From Climacteris rufus (taxonomy: Eukaryota; Chordata; Aves; Passeriformes; Climacteridae), in NCBI GenBank assembly GCA_013398175.1, contig VZRZ01003105.1, positions 839,249 through 903,248 on the forward strand: a stretch of 64,000 nucleotides of DNA. The letters run 5' to 3'. Below the pieces are notes generated by a model. That model was not told where the DNA came from. It did not search any database and was given only the letters and a program-made list of their open reading frames with translations. Below are positions 37,181-50,649 of this stretch, piece after piece. The position numbers were made by a program, and so were the translations under genes. Positions within the stretch are counted from its first letter, which is position 1. Every line of letters begins with the position of its first letter.

Positions 37181-40100
37181 ATCAACTTTTTTAGAGAAGA
37201 AGCCTATTTTCCTGGTTTGCTGCAGATGGATTTTGTGAATTCTGTTTCACAGCAGTTGATGCTTCCTTACACTTTAAAATCATTAGGTCTGCCCTGATTT
37301 ACTCTTGCCTCCTCTAAGTCTCCCAGACTTACACAAGGACCAGAAGAAAATACTCCAGACAATGTCTTTTGCAGCAGAGTCTTCAAAGACAACACTTTCT
37401 CCTTAATCCTCATATTTCTTGCAGCATTTCACCCTCAGTAACTAAAATAATAGAAAATCCCTCTTCAGAAAGTTTTTTTAATCAAACGAAGTGATAGACC
37501 CATTTTTTATTCTTATGGCTAAAGTCCAAAAACACACACTCTGTCAATGGTGTTGAATTTAGCATTTTTGTGATAAAGCTCTTTGAGTTTCTTTTCAAAT
37601 AAACATGTACAGCTTTAAATGAATAAATCATGCAAATACATGTTAATGTATACATAAATTAACACAACATAATAAGGAAAATGAAGAAACAAGATTACAA
37701 ATTTTCTGCACCTCCAAAATATGAGAGTGATATTTGCTTTAGAAAGAACAAACTCATTTAGAGAAAAAGCTTATATAGATACAAACAAACCCAAATCGCC
37801 AATGAAAGCTAATTTTATGTTCAGCAAAGAAGGAAGATGTGCTTCCCACTACAATAGACAAAACCCAATTAAATTAGGCAAACGTAAAAACACAGAAACA
37901 AAATTTCATTTACTAAATAAAATCTCAGAGTTGAATTCTGTTGTCCACTCCATGTTCACAGCCCTCACAAAATGAGTTAGAGATTCTGGGGAAGAGTATT
38001 TATTGCATATGAAAAATTGAGGCAGTCGACAGGAGAATCTGCCTCAAAGATTCAAGTTCTCAGATAGATTTTTCATGAAAACTATTTATTTTCTTTTTCC
38101 TGACTTATTATTTCAGTTTCTCTTTTTCAACCTTGAATGTTTTTAAATTGAGACAAAAATAAAGCATTTGGAGAATACTGCTCAAAAGACATCACATCAA
38201 CATTCAGGCTCCATATATATGCTCTCTGCAATGGGATGAATTTTTCCAATTACTCCCCCTTTGCCTAGCTCTGTTCCTAGGTCACGTTTCAATGGATGCA
38301 GAATTACTCATTGCTGAGTGTTTTTTAAATTTCTGCACAATCCTGGTTTCTGTTATCACTCTTACCAACAAACTCCTGTTATTACTAGAAGTGTCATAAA
38401 TCTGTCATTTGTGAGGTTTCAAAACTTGTCTCTTCTAACCACAGACAGTAGTTTTCTAAGACAAACCCAAACTCCAGAACAATACTGCCAACTCTTGAAG
38501 AAAAACATCTCCTGATAGATAGCCTATATTGCTGCTTACAAACACATATTCAGGGCTTAGTTTATTAGTATCAAGTATATTTTGACAAATGATACTTGGT
38601 TAGCAAAGACCAGATTTCTGCTGAATTCTACTTTCAGTTCACACAAATCACACAATATAATAAAGACACCTCACAGCTCAAAAATGTTCAACAGAAACAT
38701 TTGCTTAAATCAGCTGTCTTTCACCCTGAGCAACCTTTTTGAGAAGAGCAGAAAATTCAGCCTAAGTCTCCCTGATAGTCATCTGAAGATGGAAGTTTTT
38801 ATCACAGTCAAGCAGAGTATAAAGTAAGGACACCGATCTGATGCCTCTCATCTGTCTAATGCATTTGCCAGACCCTTATCACTGCACCTGGATGCCACAA
38901 CTGACTCCATTTAGCAGTCAGTTTTGATACACAGACTCATAACATGATTCTCCACATTACCACTTTAAATATCTGATTGCTTATCTGGACTGACAGCCCT
39001 GTTAGAACCAATTCATTCTTCACAGTGTCCTGGACCTTGGCCCTTTACTTAAGCTGGAGCGAAGCAGAGCAGATTTTTGTTTGCAGCAGCCTTATGCCCG
39101 CTGCTCCTCTGCCCTTCCCGACACATCAGCCTTTAGATAGATGCATATTTTGCTTTTAGGATTCTATTCAGCATCCAAATAGAGCACATGGCAAAATTCT
39201 TACTACATGAAATGCTAATTGCTCAGATTCTGGTCTCCTCTTTCCACACAGTGGTTAAAAAAGTAGCACAGCCAAGCACGACCTACTGCTCTGTCCTCCA
39301 AATCACCCAGCTTCCAACCATTTCTTCTGGTGAGTCCAAGGCTAATATTGACATGTCAGAAATGTTCAGATATATTTTCCCTTCAGTATAAAGAATATGT
39401 GATTTCCTGACAGACTGCAGTACAGAACTGTCAACAAAAATATCAGAACAATAAAACTGCAAAGTTAACAACCCATTCTGTGGTTTCTGGAGATGTCAGT
39501 AGTTATTATAAATGACTTTCCAGTTAATTACCTGTTTTGAAAATTAAGGAGATTGGGGGTTCACAGCTGCTCCAATAAGTAGCTTCAGTGCCCGCCTCAT
39601 CCCATTGAGTATGATAAATAATATATTCTCTACCACCCAGACTGCCAGACAGTGGCTGTGTCAAACTCCTCAGAGAGCACACTTTGTCTGCCATGTGTTA
39701 TAGGAAACATTTATGACAAAAGTAGAAATTAGATGGTGGTTAATCTTGCTTCTCTGTGTCCCATGTGGGGCACAAGCACAGTTGTAGTGTGGCTTGCTGG
39801 ATGACAGTCAGAAAAAATGATCTCAGCAAATTGTGTGTGCATCAGGATACAGCACAAAGAATGGGATTAGGAAATTATTTTTGGTAAATTGGGCAGTGAG
39901 GTAGTCTCTTAAAAGAGAAACGAGGTGACAAGAGCAAATTTTATTTCCCCTTAAAAAAAAAGCAAGCTTTACGTTAGTTAGATCACAGCGAAGAAGAATG
40001 AAATCATACTGCTCTGGGGTTTTTAATTTGCTTCTTATTGCTGCTTAGGCTATTTAGCTTGCAGATCATAATAAACTCTGTTCTAATGACAGCACCAAAA

Positions 40101-41809
40101 GATGGATCCAGCTTATAAAAATACTACTAAAAGAATAGCAGTAAGTTCTGCATTTTAGTTCCTGTGAAATGCAAAAGGAATAATTGTTAGTTCAGTTACA
40201 TGCTTATAAACAAGGTAAATTTGCTAGTCACACTGACAAATTAGGGTAAGTGAGATCAGCCCTGGAATTACATACAGTCTGTCGTCACACCATAACAACA
40301 CAGGACAGAAATCAAAGTTTTGCCTGAAGAGAAACTCTGAGGGAGTCCTCAGCAAGTCTTACCTACTTCTAAATGACATTTGATGCAGCTCACAAAGTAA
40401 CTTAAAGTCAACCCCCAGCTGTGACTTCCCTCTGAACACTTTTTGAAATATATAATTATAGCATGAAGATCATAAGAAGTAGCAGAGTTAAGAGAATCAT
40501 CATTTTCTAAAGAAACTTGATGGATAGAGTTACAGGTTCCTTCTATGAAAGGGTAGGTAATACTGGTATCACTTAATTTCTCAGCCTCTCCTGTGTAATA
40601 TATATCACACCAAAAGCAGCAACACTTAAGACTTGTGATGCCATTTTTAATTTAGACTCCTGCTTCCAACAAAACCCTGTGTTTGTATCAAAGAATTGGA
40701 AGCTGTGGCCACACTTCATATTGGAACTGTCCAAACCTCGGTGGTTGATGCATTTTACTGAAGCAAATAAACACACTGACGGATCTGAACACCACAAGGA
40801 GCGGCCTGCATATAATCTCTTCTGTCTAAGACTGAATTAAATGCACAATAGTGCCTGGTCTGAGAGGTGTTAACTCCTCTTGGGAGTTTCTGAGAACTCC
40901 TGGGAATTCTTTTAGGAGAAGCAGAATTTTCACTTCAGTTTGATTAATCTTTTATTTCCTCACTGGTTTTTAATGAAATGCAGGAACTTTAACTCCTAAA
41001 AGTTGATAACAGCTGGCATTCTTTTGCTTTCACGCTTCACATCTTTTCATTCTTAAGAGCCTTGCCAATCTTGTTTTGACCCCTCAGCTCTGTATTTCCT
41101 TCTGTCTATTGATGCAGTGACTGGTTTACCACCATGGAAGAATAGTCATATAGAAGATCCCTTGCTGTATAATAAACTTAAAACTTAACATTTCTTTCCA
41201 GTTCTGTATAGAATACAGTAGTTCCCCAAACATTCAACTTCATATAGGCTAGGCTGGAATAAACAAACCAGTCTCCTACATTCTCCTCTGAAGATTTTCA
41301 AAGGCTCTACAGCACTCGAATCAGGAATCACATTGATTTTCAGTAAATCCTTTCTCCTAATTCCTCTAAAGCGTTTCTGAAAACCTCCTGCAAAAAGCCT
41401 CAGAAAACATATGTAGTGCAGTCTCAGGGACGTGAAATGGAAGGTGATGTTAAAAAAATTTAGTATTTGCTATACCAACAGCATGCTGACATAAATACCC
41501 AACATAAATTTCCCTGTAGAAAGATACAGAGCTACAGGGCTATAGCTTTACTAAAATGGCCTGCTCATTATCATGAAATCTATTGATCCATTTTCATTAG
41601 GTAGAGCTATCTTTGCCTTCACTGGAAAGATCCAGAAATCATAATCTTTTTTTTCTTTAATTTCACAATACAAGGCCTTCAGCTAGGATGACAATTTTGG
41701 TCTGTAAAACCGTAAATATTTGTCTATTCAAAGGCAGCATTTATCTTACAAAGGCACACATAGCAGTTTTGCCTCTGACAAGTTCCTTGTTTATTTATTA
41801 CTCTAATAA
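37181..41809. other. Non-coding DNA, nothing recognised
   Basis: About 4.6 kb without a recognisable repeat family, RNA gene or exon. All open frames are under 85 codons. The part at about 40000-40190 is non-repetitive and could be conserved non-coding DNA, but has no single strong motif. Confidence 0.5.
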
Positions 41810-41960
41810 CAAATAGACTGTCATCCCTGCTGGGCCTCAAAGATGAACTAAATCTGCTGACACAACTGATTGGGAGCGGCTGCAAATTATTTTATTAAAA
41901 ACTGTGCAACAGCAGATTCATGGTGGGGAAAATGTTTAAATCATAATTCTGCTATTGGTC
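41810..41960. promoter_or_regulatory. Candidate conserved non-coding element
   Basis: Non-repetitive sequence with TGGGAGCGGCTGCAAATTAT at 41870-41889 followed by TTTTATTAAAAAC and ATGTTTAAATCAT, a mix of one retained CpG and several homeodomain- and forkhead-like words. Called from composition and motifs only. Confidence 0.2.
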
Positions 41961-42218
41961 TATATGTTCCATAGTAACATTCAAAGAAACCAGAAACACT
42001 TTTGTAACCCTCATGTTTATACTGCAGCATTTGATTTTCATTTTGTCCAAACTGGAGAGAGGCAGTGAAGGGGAGACAGATTTCTTTTGTGTTGAGTGCT
42101 CTGTGTGCACACACACCAAGAGCAAAGCACAGCATCTTAATTAGATGGGTCCAGAGGCTCCGGGAGACAAGGGAGAGTGACAGTCACTGGACATGCTTGA
42201 TAGCTCTCTCTAAAGCAG
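41961..42218. other. Non-coding DNA upstream of an exon-like segment
   Basis: The + frame is open from about 42065, but no start codon context or upstream exon is apparent. Confidence 0.4.
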
Positions 42219-42314
42219 TGCAGAGACTTTCTGGAAAAAGCAAGACAGATCCATATATCTCCAATTTTGCAGAGCTGAGCCAACCAGAACGTGATAGGAA
42301 AGGACTAGAAGATG
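42219..42314 (+). other. Candidate coding exon, unrecognised (96 nt)
   Basis: The segment is bounded by a pyrimidine-rich acceptor (CTCTCTCTAAAGCAG ending at 42218) and a strong donor (GATG|GTGAGT, GT at 42315-42316). Between them one frame is open over the full 96 bases. The length is a multiple of three with the same codon phase (1) at both ends, so the exon could be included or skipped without a shift. The peptide is charged and hydrophilic, with SKTDPYISNFAELSQPERDR in the middle, and looks more protein-like than most open frames here. I do not recognise a family. Chance combinations of splice words are common over 64 kb, so confidence is low. Confidence 0.2.
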
Positions 42315-43040
42315 GTGAGTAAAAGATCCTCTGCGCAGTAGGTGACAATATAGACACTTATGCCTTACCAGGTCACCAGCAGTGCTGGCCTTAAGGCCCT
42401 TCAGCCTCTTGGACAGAGTGGACACTGGGGAGAAATCACATACCTGACAGTGATACCTGGCTCTGGAGCCATGTGCCTGAGGCAGGGCAACCCAGCAGAG
42501 ACCCACCCCATGACTTACTGAGTACTGAGGCCCTGGCAATTAGATAACAGCAACACTAAGAGGAAAAATGCCCAAGAATTACCACATAATAATTCTACTT
42601 ACAGACTCTTCAAATACAGCACGCAGATGTTTGCATATATGAACAGGCCTTAAGAAAGAGTTTATGATGCTCTTTTGTCTCTACTCCCTCCAAGGCTTAA
42701 TGCCTTCTGGGCTCTTATGAAGGTCTCACTCAGAATGAGCTTTTGGAGCAGCGGAGATTTAGGAGAGGCACAAGAGAAAGGGAGCAGATTAGAAGCACAT
42801 AAAATTAACTCAGCCTTTTTCTAAATCACTTCCTTGTCCTGCAGCTGTCACTGAAGTTCACAAAGCTGTGCACTAGAATGAAACTTCTCTTTACCCACAT
42901 CAGTGCCACAGGAGCTGCACAGCATTCCATCTCCTGGCCCATACAAAAAGGTGCATCCCTAGATGGCTGCACACCTCTTCTACCTGGCTTTGTTCACAGG
43001 GCCTCCTCACCAAACCCTGCCACACATTACTGCCTTCTCT
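42315..43040. other. Non-coding DNA, nothing recognised
   Basis: G+C-richer than average to about 42540, with a 109-codon frame on - that has no recognisable content. No repeat family. Confidence 0.45.
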
Positions 43041-43499
43041 AGTGTGTCAGCTTGGCTGTTATTTTGGCCTGAAAGGGCCAGGCTATCGGAGATGTGCTAA
43101 TCACCCCACTTAAGCCAGGCTGGGCGGTATGGCAAAGAGAAACTTTTGAGACTGGCAAACCTTCAATGAGAAGAGCACATGTGAGGACAGTGAGATTCTT
43201 GTACACCTGGATGGACAATTCAGAAGCTGGACTGGATAAACAAAATGCCATTAAAAGGCTGCTGTGCTGCTTAGCTCTGGGGATGAGTGGGAGACAGACT
43301 TGGAGCACCGCATGGAGCCAAGGGTGTCTGCCTGACCCAGACACAGACAGCCTGACACATCACCAGGACACTTCTGTGCAGAACGAGATCAAAGCAAGGA
43401 GAGGATTGTGCGTCAGAAAGGTCTTCTCTGACCAGATAAATTTCCTGGGAGCAACCATTCGAAGTCAAGGAGGTGCTTAACAGCACAAATAAACATTAA
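43041..43499 (+). other. G+C-richer segment, possible old LTR fragment
   Basis: The segment stands out by composition and by a TGTCAG... start near 43045, CCTGAAAGGGCCAGG near 43069, CACTTAAGCCAGGCTGGGCG near 43109, and AATAAA at 43488-43493 near the end. This order recalls solo LTRs of endogenous retroviruses in songbirds. No target-site duplication could be matched and no family can be named. The open frames inside (128 codons on +, 101 on -) look like composition effects. A unique G+C-rich patch is the alternative. Confidence 0.2.
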
Positions 43500-46400
43500 C
43501 ATCACTGAAAATGTTTTTATAGTCGAGATGTTTAGGTACTTGCAGAGAATTCAGCTGGAAATCTCTGCAGTCTTCCTTAAATGTATGGTGGTACTCGAAC
43601 TTTATGGTGGACTATGCACAGAAGGGAATTAGGTGAGACCTCCTGGGCACCTTCTCCCTCCCTGTATTTACTGGCTCCTAAGGTGAACAGTTTCTTACCC
43701 TGCACTCTGTACTGTGATAGCTGTTATAGTCATTTGGTCATGTGGTTTGAGGCATTTCCAAGGAAACCTCTCAGCAATTATTTCTGGAGATGGAAAGTAG
43801 TCTTTTAGTATGTCTTAGTATCTATTCCACATACTTTATATTATAACAATTTATTCTGCAATGTGATTACATGTTGGCATAGACTCTGATTAGGGCTTTA
43901 AACAGGAACTAACAGCAGTTATGTTGAATATGTTTTTCATCTGATGATGCACAATACCATTGATTGGATGTAGATTATATTCGGCATTAACTCCAGCTAT
44001 ATAAAAATATCACAAAGAAAAGTCTATCTTATGGCACAGAATACTCTTTAATTGCATGGATGCTCAGTACATGTTGTGACTTCTGCTTTTTTAAAAAATC
44101 CTGTACACAAAAAAAAAGTCATGCCTGTAAGAAAAACATTAATCCAAGAAATTACCAAACATTGTTTACTTTTCCTCATAAACTCTGCAGTTTTCTGATT
44201 TTTACCCACGCAATATCATAAAGCTAAAGTGACAGGGGGGAAAAAAAAAAAAAGCTGGATGTATCGTTGTCCAAAGATAAAAGTTTAAAGTTCATCGTGT
44301 CAGGATTCAGGAAATGTATTAACTGTTTCTTGCTGACTGCAGATGCACTGCAAAGCTTTGATAATATTTTTTTTCCTTCATAATACCCCTTGAAACTCAT
44401 ATCGTCACTGCACCTTATACTTTTGCCATCCTACAGACTCAGAGCATCTTTAACAGATCTGTACCCCTTGGAGATGAGAAATGTCACTAAGTGTCCAATT
44501 TATCTGCCCATGATCATGGGACCTGCAGCAGAACAGAACTGAATAAGGACAGATCTCTAAGTAACTTTCTCCCTGGAAACCTAACTGCTGTTGGCTTTCT
44601 AGGCCTAAGGAAGGAGGTAGGGAACAGATATTTCAGACTCTCTGACAGGATTTGATGGGATGTACATGACAAAAAAATGGTGAAGAAACTAACCGTGATA
44701 TCACTACAAATTCAAGAAAGACTAAGCTGTGCAGAGATTTCCAGCTGAGTTCTCTACATAACCAAAAAGGAAGAAAATGCTGGAAAAGGTAAGTATTAAA
44801 AAGCAGGGTCAAATTCAGCCCTTCCTCAGCACCATCAAAGACAATGAGGATTTGCAGTTGTGACTGAAGGAAGTGTAATCATAGTATGCCTTTGGGGAAT
44901 TTTTGGACCAAATTCCCATTTTGAACAATTTATTCTTCATATATTTGAGTGAAAATGAAGGAGGCAAAAAGTTAGAAGGAGAGGTAGAGAAGAGCTGGAG
45001 GTAGAATCAATTGCAAAGAGTTATAGGAATTAAAACTGAAATAATTTTAAAGGCACTATCCCAACTAAAATAAACATGGGCATGAATAACTCCAGTGACA
45101 AGATACATGGTCATCATGCATATGGCATGTGAGGCAAAACCTGTGTATGGTACGAACCAGGTTCACTGCCCTCTGTCCAGAGGATGTCTCTTGGTTTGCT
45201 ATTTGTAGTTTCCTTGGCTAAAAAACGTGACTCCATTTTGCATTGATTTCTTCAGGGTCTGCTTGAAATAGCAGAAATTTCTGCTCCTCTTCCACTTACT
45301 TTTGTTCAGATTTGTTCACATGATTTTAGTTGAACAAATTCCCCCCAGAACCTGCATACCAACAAAAAGCAACTCAGGTGCACTGGCAAGGCAGACAGAC
45401 GTGAGGCAGCACATCTGTTGTTCTTATTTCAGAGCCAAGGGGAGTCTTACAGCCCACCAAGACGACAATAGGGTCTTTAGCTTTGGTTTTGCTTGGATAA
45501 TAAGACCATTAGCATCATCTCACATAAAACCAAACTATCAGATTCTTTTGATAATAATGTAAATGCTACACAGATCACATATCATAACAAAAAATGTATA
45601 TTAAAAGCATTAACTTAAAAGAGATACTCTAACTAAAATGTCTTCCTTTGCACTGTTTTTAAGTGGTTGCAAGCAAGGAAGGTTTTGGCATCATACCCCT
45701 GTGTTTTACCAATTGCTGCTTACAGATTTACTTCATGTGAGACTGCAAATCTTCAGAACAAGCCAGACAATTTGAAAAAAAAAAGTAACAAAAATGTTTT
45801 TGTCTTATGATAAAGTTTCTTCTCATTCTAAGCTTCTGCAACACACTGGTGGTGTTATTTTTGCATTTATAATTAAAGATTCTCTTCTGAAAATTACATA
45901 TAGTCAAAAGACAGCAAAATCAAACAAATAAATGGGATGAAGGAAGGGGGAGAATATACAGTGATGGAATTGAAAAAGAATTCATATACTGGAAGGTACA
46001 AGGAAGCTGGAGTTTAAGTTAAGTCCATTTAGGTAATGATTTCTGCAGAGAACATTATGAAATGAATATGCAGCAACAGAACAAGAGAAGGAGGGAGACC
46101 AAACCTTCCCCAAACTGTGCCTAATGTATTAGAAAAACTAATGGCTGGTGAACAGTTAGCAGAAAGGAAGACAGCACCTTTTCACACAGAGAAAGTTTAA
46201 TGCTGAAGCATTAGAGATAAATGTTTCAATATTCATTGGTGGCATTGTGTCCACTCATAGCAACATGGTCAATGGACCTGAAGGGAATATTTCATTGAGT
46301 TTTAACACAGGCAAAGAAATGCCTTTAAAAATTTTATATGTCTCTCATCCAAGGTGATAAAAAAGAAAAAATGTGGCAGAAGAACAGAAGACCTTGATGT

Positions 46401-46508
46401 ACCCATCAAGAATAACTCCAGTGGGTTATTATGAATATGGTTCTGCAAGGATTTTCACCATCATAAAGACAGTAAGCATGGATGGACAATTGCAGAAATG
46501 TCCAGACA
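43500..46508. other. Non-coding DNA with an oligo-G/oligo-A tract
   Basis: No gene or repeat family recognised. G6 followed by A13 lies at about 44235-44253. AAAG|GTAAGT with GT at 44789-44790 is a consensus splice donor, but the open frame before it is only about 37 codons with no credible acceptor. Confidence 0.5.
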
Positions 46509-46521
46509 CCACCAGGTGGTA
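46509..46521 (+). promoter_or_regulatory. Weaker CTCF-like motif, also a CAGGTG E-box
   Basis: CCACCAGGTGGTA matches the CTCF core CCASCAGRKGGC at eleven of twelve positions, on the + strand. The same bases contain CACCAGGTG, an E-box read by SNAI/ZEB-type factors, so the identity of the binder is ambiguous. Together with the - strand site at 20687-20701 the two motifs point away from each other. Confidence 0.3.
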
Positions 46522-49500
46522 TTAGTAAGACTAGGAGGAAAGAGGCTGATATAATACACACTACAGGAAAAATAAAAATACCATCAAAATAACATGAGCA
46601 TGTGCACTTACTCTGTTGTTACAAGCCCTTGTTCAGAGGCTGAACGCTGCCAGTTCCCTGACAGCAGAATGCATTGCTAATCATAGAGGAGGCTACGCTG
46701 GCCGCTTTTCAAATGACAAGTGAAACTATTCATCTACAGAAAAAAGAAGGTCAAAAGTCAGTGAATTCTTTGCATACTTTAGTTCCTCAGATATTTGTAT
46801 GTTTTATTTTGCCTATGTGAACTGTAATGAGCACCAAACTACACAGAAGACCACCTTTAGGGATGATCTTCAATACTGCACTGACCCACAAATTTTTATA
46901 AAATTATTTCTTTATATTGTCAATGTTCAGAGCAGAACTGATCACCAAAGACCACATGATCTCTCTACTTCTTATCACTTAAAGGAAGCAATTTTTCCTC
47001 CTAATAAAAGCCTATCTAATAACTGTGGCTACAATATATCACCTTATGATTTATATATCATGCCTAATACAATAGTGCCTTGGGGCCCTGTTCGTGATGG
47101 CCCTAATCGTCCACTGTGACAAGCAGACTTCTGTTTGGACTTGGATTTATTGCTGTAGTTTGTTGGTTACCTGAAGATTCAATTGCCTTCCTCTTTAAGT
47201 AAGGGGCCCCAAATAGATGTTCCATACTGTGTCAGAGAGTTGGATCCATTGTTCCTTGACACCTTCTCTTCATTTATCAGCCACAGACCTTTTGAATTTA
47301 ATCATGTCAATTTTCTACTTGCTCTTTCCTGATCCTTAGGAGAAGTTTTGTGAACTGACCACATAATAAAAACGTTAATAAATATTCTGGATAATTTATA
47401 TGCAAAATGTAGTGTCTAGCACATCCTGAGGTTCATCCACATATACCTCAAAGAAGCATCAGCCCACAGACTATGAAAGGAAACACCCATGGCTAAATAT
47501 ACACTCTGTAGTGCATCTAGTCTGGAAAATAATGTCTATGACAGGATACAAGAATTCAGACATAATGAATACCATTTCACAAATGTACAGGTTACAATGA
47601 GTTAGAGAGACATACCAAACTCAGAAGAATTTTAGAAAGCTGCAAGAGAAAACAGTCTAATGTGTGAATTAATTATCTGACCTCTGCTTCGAATATGTCA
47701 TATCCCTGTCATTTCATTTTATTAAAAGACTGTATAATCATGAACATAATCATAAATGCAATGTTTAAGGAAAAACTGATTTGAACCTTTGTACTTGGGT
47801 CACATGTAATGTAATTCAGTTTTACTCTCTTCTTAATGTGATTCATATACAAAACTGCTACACAAAAATACAAAACATGGAGGTGAAAAAACTCTGTTCC
47901 AAAGAAACAATAACTTTTCAACCAAAACATTTAAAACAAAATGGGTAGGGTCACTAATGACATCACAACACCATGTTACCTAATTGGACACAGAAACGCT
48001 GACATTTTGTAGTACTGGATTGTAGCATGCATGACAAAATGATATCACTCTGATGGCAACACTGGAGCCATAAGCCTTTTTTAAAAATTAATTATTTTTA
48101 CTGAATTATCCTTGAAATACATTTGAAGTACAGTATCTTATGTACTTGGCCCACTACAACAGACATATAAGAAAATCCTTGGAAGTTCAAGTAACTCTGA
48201 CTTTGTTGTTGACTTTTGCTGTACTTTGCCGATGAAATAACATTGCCCTGTGTTTACTCAGATGATCATTCATGCTCATTTGTGATCAGTTAAAGTATCT
48301 TCACCATTTCAATGCAATAAATATCAGCCTATGTTGTAGAAGTCAGCAGGCATTGCTAGGAATATATTATTCTGAATGAACAAGACTAATATTAATAACA
48401 GGCTTTAGCACTAATCATTCTCCTCTCCTTACTTGCAGGACTGCTTCTTCATATATTTTTCATTAAGAGACATTTATTATATAAATTTTGTTTGTGCCTG
48501 TCTTTCAAACATTTGCATTGCATTCTGAAAATAGTTATTTTCTCTGCTCAGCATTTGATATTTATAGCCACACTTCACAAAGTTTTTGTTAAAGATCTCC
48601 TGCACCTATTACAAGTCAGTAGGAGCACATTTTTTATGAACTTGAAATAACAGAGACACACCAGGGTGGTTTCCTTTTAGACAGCATATGGCACCTACCT
48701 GGATATACTGCAGTGCTATGGATCATTTGCTACAATTAATAGAGCTAGCCAATGTAAAGAAAGGGCAACTGGCAAAAAAACATATCTTTTAAAGTTTTGC
48801 TCCAAACTGGATTAAAATGAAGATTTGAGAGTTTAAAAAAAATTGCATTTTGAAAAGTCTGAAACATGACATTTCTCAGACTGACTGGGACACAACCCTA
48901 GGAACTGGCAACATGAAAAGGACAAGGCTGGCCCTTGGTCCTGTTCAGTGTCATTCTACTTGGTGTACTTGTAGCCTCCTGCTTTGCGTAAGGTTGCCTG
49001 GGCCTCTAGAGAGCCCTGAGCCATCACTCACTCTGCTTGGCTCCAAAGTAAAATCCAAAGTCAACGGATTGTTACAAAAATGCTGCCCTGCAACTGCAGG
49101 CTGGGAGCACCTCCAAGGGCTCCATGCCCCAGGCTGCAGGTCACACCTTGTTAGGTTGCCTTCCTAAGCAGGATTTTCATACTCCCTGTTGTGGGATTTT
49201 TGAGACACCTGATGTTGCAGGAGGGTGCCTGGAAGCCCTGGAAGGCTGCACTAGAGCTGCAAGCCCTGCAAACACTGACCTTGCAACAGCCCCACTGTGC
49301 AGGGCCTGCTTAGATCAACCCCAGTGTGGATTGCTCAGGTCAACCCCAGAAGCTGTAGCCATTGTATTTCCAGAGCACATGGCTCTAGGACAAGTTAAGA
49401 ACTAAAGCACAGATCTGTAGCCTTGGAAAGCCTGTTCTGCACAAAGGAGTCCTTGAACCTTAAGAGACAGGGTCTGAGCAGCAGCTGCCATGGCATTCAC

Positions 49501-49995
49501 AGCTTCAGAGAAGCCAGCCTGGAGCTATAGATCCTGAAAGCACCTCTGGACGTGGGCAGCCCCCTCTTCCTATATCAAATACAAAGTGCTTCCATTAGCC
49601 ATGGATGCTGGGACACCCCACCTGAGAGCTACACTGAGAATGGCAGGGAATTTTCAGCCCCTCTGTTTTTGAAGCTTGTGAAAGGCACCTCGTTGTTCAG
49701 GCAACAAACATGAATCCCCAGTCCTCTGTGAGTAAACGTTTTGAAAGTAGGGAACTAAATGCCTAGTTTAAGACTTTAATGTTTCAAACATCATGCTGAA
49801 AAATTGAAGCAACGTTACTTCCTGCAGAGGTAAGACAGAAATAAATCAGGGGAGTAATTTACTTCAAAGGTCTCTATGTTTACCTCTCCCTGTCTCCTAA
49901 CTGGGACACCAATCTTACTGACTGAAACCAAGAATGTAGTCAAGGGAAAAATGTTCACAAAATGCTTGAAATAGTCCAAATGAATGTAAAGTCTG
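46522..49995. other. Non-coding DNA with a G+C-richer patch
   Basis: No gene recognised. At 48890-49410 composition rises and open frames of 105 and 93 codons overlap on +. A short direct repeat, TCAACCCCAG, occurs at about 49315 and 49340. The 106-codon + frame at 46799-47119 looks random. An unrecognised old retroelement at 48890-49410 cannot be excluded. Confidence 0.45.
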
Positions 49996-50523
49996 ATGGG
50001 TTTAGAATTGGTTCTGACAGTTTTGTATTACATGACAGCATTAGGTGCTAATTTTCATTTTTTGTTTGCATTTCTTGTCACAGTTAGGACCAAATTGTCC
50101 CTAAGCCACAGCCTTATTAGCTGCTTGACTCTGATCTGTTGGAAACCAATGGCAATTGATGCTGGACAGAATGCTTCTCTTTTTCATGAGGAGGCACAGC
50201 ATTTGCCAGAGAGCCAAAGGGCAGACTTCATGCCAGGACCTCCAGATAATTTGTGCCAGGGAAGAAAGCAATCACAATATAGCTGGTGGATCTTTGAGAT
50301 ACATTTGGGTAATGGGCTGCACTTGTTCTGTCACTTCTCATTCCTGGTCCTGCAGTCATTCAGACAATCTGCTATATTTTGCCTTACCCAAAAAGCAACA
50401 GGCTATTTAAAGTTGTTATATTTATTTCAGATTAAGAAAGCAATAAATCAAGAGAGTGGCAAAGGTTTTATAAGTGAACACAAAGTGAATTGCCATGTAA
50501 GAGGGAAAGCCAGACAACTCTGA
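49996..50523 (+). other. Longest open frame of the window (175 codons), product unknown
   Basis: An ATG at 49996, with an in-frame stop nine bases upstream, opens 175 codons, the longest run here. The first 50 or so residues are strongly hydrophobic, with two possible membrane-spanning stretches (about residues 3-30 and 36-48). The remainder is mixed, with scattered cysteines and a lysine-rich C-terminus. No family, motif or repeat is recognised. No promoter word, strong splice site or polyadenylation context ties it to a transcript, apart from an AATAAA a few bases after the stop (about 50529-50534). Chance is a fair explanation, although this length is uncommon in DNA this A+T-rich. Confidence 0.2.
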
Positions 50524-50649
50524 AATGCAATAAAAAGGACTTAGAGAGGAGATTGCCTGTTGCTTGTTAAGCACAGCAAATGGTAACAGTTTGCTTTTAT
50601 CAAAATATATGATTTTTGAACAATGAAGCCTGACAGAACCATCCTAAAA
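50524..50649. other. Short A+T-rich spacer
   Basis: Nothing recognised. Confidence 0.5.

Noticed and set aside
44781..44796. Consensus splice donor AAAG|GTAAGT
   Set aside because: Only about 37 open codons precede it, with no acceptor of reasonable quality.
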